Assembly (NCBI GenBank): GCA_964445575.1
Contig: CAYULB010000020.1
Span: 1 to 37,238, forward strand
DNA: 37,238 bases
DNA from: WJMT01 sp964445575
GTDB taxonomy: Bacteria > Acidobacteriota > Aminicenantia > Aminicenantales > Aminicenantaceae
Direction of reading: 5' to 3'
This document shows positions 33,601 through 37,238 of the stretch, in pieces. A program made the translations under genes and the position numbers. The notes under the pieces were generated by a model. The model searched no databases and had not been told where the DNA came from. It saw only the letters and a program-made list of their open reading frames with translations. The stretch's first letter is position 1. Each line of letters opens with the position of its first letter.

Positions 33601-35704
33601 AGAATTCATAATCTGTGGTGGTCTCTAAATATCTCTGATGGGTCACTCCGTGCAGAACCAGAACCCCTCCCTTTCTCACCATGTGCTGGAGCGCTGAAAC
33701 CAGTGCCGGCTGTTCACTGAGGGAAGTGTGCAGGTTTTCTTCGGGATTCACATAAAAGGGACTGAAGGCAACCTGAAAAGGAACTTTCCTCCGGTAAAGA
33801 AAATTGGCTATTTTTTCTAAGCTTTGGGGATCGGTGAGAGGATGCACATCTTCAATCCGGACCATCGCCAGATTTTGAGAAACATGGTCCTCATTGAGGA
33901 TATCATGGAGAAGGTCGGCAAACACCAGAAACCGCCCCCCTTCTACAGCATAGGCAGAGGGAAGGTCAGCAAACAGCCAGAAGCGCCGGCCGCTTCGCAG
34001 AGCATAGGGAAATTCTTCACTTTGCTCTTCATTATAAACTGTGGCATAAACCTGGGAGCGGAGAGGGTCCACAATTTCCAACAGCTGGGTCCAGGGGTCT
34101 TCTTTGGGCAGAAGCTGGTTTTTGTATTTGACTCTGACAAAACGGTCTTTAACCGACTCTATGAACTGAATCCCTAATTTCCGGGAAATTTGAGGCTCAG
34201 AAAGAAGCTGCTTTACATTGAATCCCAGCCAGCAGAAGGTGGTCTGCAGATTTTCTAGATCCTTGATCAATTCTTTGGGAATAGGTGTTCCCTCCTCTGT
34301 GCCTGCGTAAAAGACATGGTCATATTCATTGATCAGTCCCGGCTTATACTGGTCAAGCGATTTCAATTCCACTTCAGAATGGAAGTGGCGGAGCAGTTCC
34401 CCGGTCTGTACGGCGTCACTTTGATTGCTGCCGGGGTCATAAAGCACCAGACACGATTTTATCTTATACCAGCGGTCAGCATCTTTTAAAACCCGCCACG
34501 CCTCCTTTTTATCCAGAAGGCTGGAGGAGTACAAATCAAATCCGCTGGCTCCGGCCTCAAGGATTTGCTGGAGAGAAGCTGCCAGCTGTTCGGGACTCAC
34601 GGAAACACCGGGAAAATCCGTGGCCTCTAAATGAGGTATCACCTCTACAGGATGATTCAGGTTCTGGATAAATTTTTCATAAGCTTGAGCCGCCCACTGC
34701 GGAGAGAAAACAGGGTTATCTGGGCGGTTTTTATCAAACTGGCTCTTCCACTCCTGCCAGATGAATTCAGGGCAGATAAAATCCGGCTGCATGGGCCGGG
34801 AGACAGATAACAGGGAATCCAAATCCAAACCGGTCTGTTTTTTGATTTGAGGCCATGAAAAAAGCTCTCCGCTTTCTCCGGCTGTGGCCACAAAGGTTAG
34901 AGAGGCTTTTTTATCAAACTGATGCACCTGATGGATACTCTGATGGAGCAGAGTGGTCAGGGGCTGGGATCTTGTGTCTTCGAGGCTGGTTTCAGAAGCT
35001 TTGGCCTCAGAAGCGGCTTTCCGGCATAATTCACAGTAGCAGGCGCTTCCTTCCTGCCAGCTGACCACAGGCTCGGCAAAATCCACTCCTGAGAGTGCCG
35101 GGTAATTTTGAAGCAGGTCTTTGATAAATCCCTGCCACCAGTTCCGGACATTCCTATTCCGAGCGCAAAGGGGAAACCCCAGACCAGTGGCAGAATAATC
35201 TTGTCCCTGAGCATTTATCTCCCTCCATTCTGGATTGGCCTCCCAAGCTCCCCTGTGATTCATCCAGGGAAGCCAGGCGAAAACAGCTATGTTTTTTTTA
35301 GCGCAGGCTTTGAGAACATGCTTCAGCAGGTCGTACCTGCCGAATTCTCCCTGTTTATTGAAGAGGTAGCTGGTGCGGTAAAACGCTCCGTAAGAAGGGT
35401 CGTAAGCGCGGAAAAAAACCAAATTGATTCCAGCTTCATGCCAGCGGTCGGAAAGCTCCTTGGCTAATTCAGAGGGGCGTTTTCCTTGATAATAAAAAGA
35501 AGGGTCAAACCGGACCGCTTTGATCCTCTGCAGGGTTGGTTTGAGAGAGGGAGTGGTGATGTAGCGGCTGACATCGCGGTGAAGGCTCCACTGGCGGTAA
35601 AACTTAACTCCCAGGAACACCCACACAGCTGCTAAAACAAGGAGAACAAATAAGGATATTTTCCGTCTGAGGGGACTCTGGGGGCTCTGAGAAACACGAG
35701 ACAT
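30668..35704 (-). CDS. Giant membrane-anchored protein with two glycoside-hydrolase-like domains and a DUF2334 deacetylase-like domain
   Basis: A 1678-residue protein. Transmembrane helix (16-33); TIM-barrel glycoside-hydrolase-like domain 1 (GHL10/GHL13-like, about 45-410) with NPEWREINAQGQ (157), Glu211 in GVDFAEP and CYCELC (222-227); a DUF2334 polysaccharide-deacetylase-like unit (about 425-830) with Glu618/Asp619 in MVRIEDVHP and His685/His689 in LHGVTHQ; a glutamine-amidotransferase-like segment (about 980-1160); glycosidase-like domain 2 (about 1165-1500) with HPEWREQNAQGE (1235); a beta-rich region; and a C-terminal helix (about 1640-1665). Deacetylase plus hydrolase recalls PgaB and PelA, but the order and second barrel differ. 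It starts one base after the wecB stop. Confidence 0.8.
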   Translation of the reverse strand: MSRVSQSPQSPLRRKISLFVLLVLAAVWVFLGVKFYRQWSLHRDVSRYITTPSLKPTLQRIKAVRFDPSFYYQGKRPSELAKELSDRWHEAGINLVFFRAYDPSYGAFYRTSYLFNKQGEFGRYDLLKHVLKACAKKNIAVFAWLPWMNHRGAWEANPEWREINAQGQDYSATGLGFPLCARNRNVRNWWQGFIKDLLQNYPALSGVDFAEPVVSWQEGSACYCELCRKAASEAKASETSLEDTRSQPLTTLLHQSIHQVHQFDKKASLTFVATAGESGELFSWPQIKKQTGLDLDSLLSVSRPMQPDFICPEFIWQEWKSQFDKNRPDNPVFSPQWAAQAYEKFIQNLNHPVEVIPHLEATDFPGVSVSPEQLAASLQQILEAGASGFDLYSSSLLDKKEAWRVLKDADRWYKIKSCLVLYDPGSNQSDAVQTGELLRHFHSEVELKSLDQYKPGLINEYDHVFYAGTEEGTPIPKELIKDLENLQTTFCWLGFNVKQLLSEPQISRKLGIQFIESVKDRFVRVKYKNQLLPKEDPWTQLLEIVDPLRSQVYATVYNEEQSEEFPYALRSGRRFWLFADLPSAYAVEGGRFLVFADLLHDILNEDHVSQNLAMVRIEDVHPLTDPQSLEKIANFLYRRKVPFQVAFSPFYVNPEENLHTSLSEQPALVSALQHMVRKGGVLVLHGVTHQRYLETTTDYEFWDPVNDAPVQGQTKTTMSQRVERGLRECWLNGLYPLLWETPHYAAPQEFYSVISRIFSAAMERKQAVDKIGTDQYLPYALLSDRYGQTLVPENLGYVPLSNPDPQVILKPAHHMKVVRDGVASFFFHPFVDAEALKTIVRRLQGDGFVFTNPASLPLKVKTSLGQVQNSSGSVVMIPQYTQGKESLLFFPGIMKQHKEFTDFPGEKVEKKISLSSKEIYALHFLSPVEKTIREAQKRPHLEKRSPIQALRKVADLQGEEAEVLSALLLHTPEADTPQKNEIKSYESVLKSAGISVNPLPVFEFKRLPEEVNLLVIPEASALRLQDSQIQHLVDLLEQGQISLITSGYSPLSDALGIEKTNRTIEVKKPQDLAYPDLEIIWPNPLDFSVFEAPGEAEFIYQDSQSEEPLMISVPRGEGRFLYSGPLFDPESSQGITRYPHFLKHMFRTLNVLPFLRGRGAEVFFNPAEREEIAVEDLVKFWKRSGITIIHAASWHFSPEWTYDYERLIRLAHNNSLLVYAWLEPPLVHQKFWLEHPEWREQNAQGETPEETWRYPMALGDSSARTGAFKEWKRILEEYPWDGVTVNRLGFESTFPPNPKTMTPFHPSVRQQFKEKKGFDPVDLFNKSSPFFWKTSAPSLNLYLDFRRTLSEEYLESLLSMLKEFRKEQKRSFELILTYDARRKDPGVSLSKLQNIKSEHQVLWQYIPEFENQWTAQPQDFDLIQLNITSSKDQSFIEGAPTSYPTGSALYKELQELLQENKRFILYSESSLYEVDTQMLPFVLGAECSLLWEKHRLRVQSPKGGEVFLAGRKELPLHIDGKPAGSFYKNRLKVPSGEHVLEIKSGAAGLFKPFKSSTRVVDFSGKLKKIDVKWRGISVNYEAERGSYLVITDEPLRITVDGKKQDCFMEEGPRGWTVYLPPGRATAEITTRSHLDVFLYVVSLGLSNLIVLISAAAIFTFLVLFLILQLRRLVQRKKT

Positions 35705-35705
35705 T

Positions 35706-36896
35706 CTAAAGGTCCTCTTCTAAGATGTTTATGATCCGGGAGGAAGCTTTCCCGTCTCCGTAAGGATTGACTCTGCGGGCCATTTTTTTGTACTCGTCTT
35801 CATCCTGAATAAGGGCCAGGGTTTCCTTGACTATTCGCTGACGGTTGGTCCCTATTAGCCGGGCTGTTCCGGCCTGGATGGCTTCAGGTCTTTCTGTTTT
35901 TTTTCGGAGGACCAGAACCGGTTTTCCGAGGGAGGGTGCTTCTTCCTGGATTCCTCCGGAATCTGTCAAAATTAGATAAGAGCGCTTCATCATCCAGACA
36001 AATGAAGGATAATCAAGGGGAGGGATCAGAACTACATTGGGAACAGAATCTAACTCAGATTTAACGGGCTGGATGACTTTAGGATTGGGATGAACAGGCC
36101 AGATAATCCGAGCCTGGGGACTTCTGTGGGCTAATTCATGTGCCAGTTCCTTGAGCCCCCGGCATATCCCGAGCATATCCCTGCCAAAGCTTTCCCGGCG
36201 GTGAAGAGTGACTAATATGACTTTTTGTTCATCCCCTGGCTTTTCTTTGATCTCATCCCAATCCATCCTGTAATTTTTTGAGAGGCTCCTGAGACGGTCC
36301 TCAAAATCTTTATCAGAAGAGAGATGTTCCAGCTTTTCCAGAGTCATAAAAAGAGTATCGATTCCGGTTTGGCCGGTGAGGTATATTTTTTCTTGGGGAA
36401 TATTTTCTTTCCTTAAATTCTGGACTGCTTGTTCCGTGGGAGCAAAACACCAGTCGGAGAGCGCATCAGTCATCCTGCGAAACTGCTCTTCAGGAAAGGG
36501 GTTGTATTTATCTCCTGACCTGAGTCCTGCTTCCACATGCCCTATGGGAATTTTTTTATAATAAGCAGCCAAAGAAGCTAAAAAGGTGGTGTTGGTATCC
36601 CCTTGAACAAGGACTGCATCAGGATTTTCCTGCTGAAAAACATGCTGGATTTTGTTTAAGCCGTTCACAGTGACATCAAAAAGGGTCTGGGCTTTGGTCA
36701 TGAGGCCGAGGTCATAGTCTGGGACAACCTCAAAATAAGAAAGGACCTGCTGGAGCATCTCTTTATGCTGGGAGGTCACACAGACAAGAGGGACTAAATT
36801 TTTGTTTTGAGTTTTCCGGGTTTTCATCGCTAGAATCAAGGGAGCCAGTTTGATGGCTTCTGGCCGGGTGCCAAAGACGAATAAAATTTTTTTCAT
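35706..36896 (-). CDS. wecB: UDP-N-acetylglucosamine 2-epimerase (non-hydrolysing)
   Basis: Interconverts UDP-GlcNAc and UDP-ManNAc in the cytoplasm. At 396 residues it has the family length. The N-terminal MKKILFVFGTRPEAIKLAPL is diagnostic. Residues equivalent to the known catalytic and binding positions are present: Asp in VQGDTNTT, Glu in HVEAGLRSG, Glu in PFPEEQFRRMTD, His in LHRRESFG, and the UDP-binding TDSGGIQEEAP. AGGAG lies ten bases before the ATG. It is the first gene of the polysaccharide operon, so the polymer may contain ManNAc or a derivative; that is inference. Confidence 0.95.
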   Translation of the reverse strand: MKKILFVFGTRPEAIKLAPLILAMKTRKTQNKNLVPLVCVTSQHKEMLQQVLSYFEVVPDYDLGLMTKAQTLFDVTVNGLNKIQHVFQQENPDAVLVQGDTNTTFLASLAAYYKKIPIGHVEAGLRSGDKYNPFPEEQFRRMTDALSDWCFAPTEQAVQNLRKENIPQEKIYLTGQTGIDTLFMTLEKLEHLSSDKDFEDRLRSLSKNYRMDWDEIKEKPGDEQKVILVTLHRRESFGRDMLGICRGLKELAHELAHRSPQARIIWPVHPNPKVIQPVKSELDSVPNVVLIPPLDYPSFVWMMKRSYLILTDSGGIQEEAPSLGKPVLVLRKKTERPEAIQAGTARLIGTNRQRIVKETLALIQDEDEYKKMARRVNPYGDGKASSRIINILEEDL

Positions 36897-36967
36897 GGAG
36901 ATTTTGCTCCTTTTCTTCTTAACCTGAACTATTCATAAAAATATGGCGATGTTTTCATCATTGATTT

Positions 36968-36996
36968 ATTTTCAGCGATAGACAAGATTTTTTCAA
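36968..36996 (-). promoter_or_regulatory. Possible wecB-operon promoter
   Basis: Minus-strand TTGAAA (plus 36991-36996), a 17-base spacer and GAAAAT (plus 36968-36973). The -35 box is good, the -10 box fair. Its -35 box overlaps the dyad at 36992-37011. Confidence 0.3.
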
Positions 36997-37011
36997 GGAA
37001 CATGTCTTGAA
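36992..37011. promoter_or_regulatory. Dyad TTCAAG-N8-CTTGAA upstream of wecB
   Basis: Six-base perfect arms with an 8-base centre containing ACATGT. The size fits a dimeric regulator's operator, and it overlaps the possible -35 box. No regulator gene is adjacent. Confidence 0.35.
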
Positions 37012-37143
37012 CATTTTCCCTTTTTGTATTTTTTATTTTAATCGCCATATTTTTACCATTAAGGCGAGACGAGATGAAATTCAGATATGGCTGGTGCTCT
37101 GTTCAGATTTTTAACGCCGATCTTATTTTATCATTCACATTAT

Positions 37144-37214
37144 AAAAAAAATAGGTGAACGGGTATCACGGTACTGTTTTTTGCGGTACTGTTTTTTGTG
37201 GCTGTTTTTTGCGG
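37144..37214 (+). repeat. Repeat B, one full unit and two decaying partial units
   Basis: A full unit (37144-37182) matches the 24457-24569 cluster. GCGGTACTGTTTTTT (37183-37197) and GGCTGTTTTTTGCGG (37200-37214) are successive truncated 3' parts. The window ends 24 bases later without another gene. Confidence 0.75.
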
Positions 37215-37238
37215 GCACATCTTTTTGTTTGAACTTTT

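Larger units (their letters stand above)
36937..37054. repeat. 14-bp perfect inverted repeat enclosing the wecB upstream region
   Basis: AAAAATATGGCGAT (36937-36950) is exactly mirrored by ATCGCCATATTTTT (37041-37054). The 90 bases between contain the possible promoter and, almost centrally, the smaller dyad. It could be paired operators, a cruciform or the ends of a small insertion. The stretch 37055-37143 shows nothing else. Confidence 0.55.

Noticed and set aside
1330..36977. Shared ATTTATTTTCAGCG upstream of the aminotransferase gene (about 1331-1344) and wecB (about 36964-36977)
   Set aside because: A 14-base match between two places in a 37-kb A/T-rich window is expected by chance; flanking similarity is modest.

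Overview
The window looks like part of a draft (scaffolded) genome of an uncultivated bacterium with a Gram-negative-type envelope. That reading rests on a signal-peptide-bearing beta-barrel protein, an ECF sigma / zinc-finger anti-sigma pair and several membrane-anchored secreted proteins. The mix of GlgE, TreS-maltokinase, a GH57-DUF3536 enzyme, CHAT proteases and short hairpin repeats would suit a candidate phylum such as Aminicenantota (OP8). This placement is a weak inference from gene content; no rRNA or marker gene here settles it. Two runs of 100 N (1542-1641 and 21933-22032) are scaffold gaps. Each is flanked by an exact duplicate of its own edge, and each falls inside a dispersed repeat.

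Layout. (1) 72-1289: a DegT-type sugar aminotransferase on the minus strand, preceded by a ~190-bp dispersed repeat and gap 1. (2) 1745-17834: a 16-kb, eight-gene minus-strand operon in the order glgE, treS-maltokinase fusion, glgB, a small winged-helix protein, treZ, a GH57-DUF3536 enzyme, treY, malQ. The last four enzymes are joined by ATGA overlaps. (3) 17835-18197: second copy of the dispersed repeat. (4) 18198-20270: a hybrid histidine kinase with two receiver domains. (5) 20571-21801, plus strand: a TPR protein, an unrecognised protein and a small two-helix membrane protein with its own promoter and a 5' leader hairpin. (6) 22083-24225: thiC and an endonuclease IV-like TIM barrel, minus strand. 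(7) 24716-28375: a secreted beta-helix/TPR/CHAT protease convergent with an anti-sigma and an ECF sigma gene. (8) 28617-36896: an exopolysaccharide-type operon (wecB, a 1678-residue double glycosidase-like/deacetylase protein, a GT2 synthase and an outer-membrane barrel).

How the genes work together. The large operon contains both directions of an alpha-glucan/trehalose loop. TreY and TreZ turn glucan ends into trehalose. TreS isomerises trehalose to maltose and its fused kinase makes maltose-1-phosphate. GlgE returns maltose-1-phosphate to glucan, GlgB branches it, and MalQ and the GH57 enzyme rearrange oligosaccharides. The sigma/anti-sigma/CHAT locus has the parts of a protease-controlled transmembrane signalling switch. 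The wecB operon has the parts for synthesis, modification and outer-membrane passage of an unknown polysaccharide. These last two loci are the best candidates for undescribed biology.
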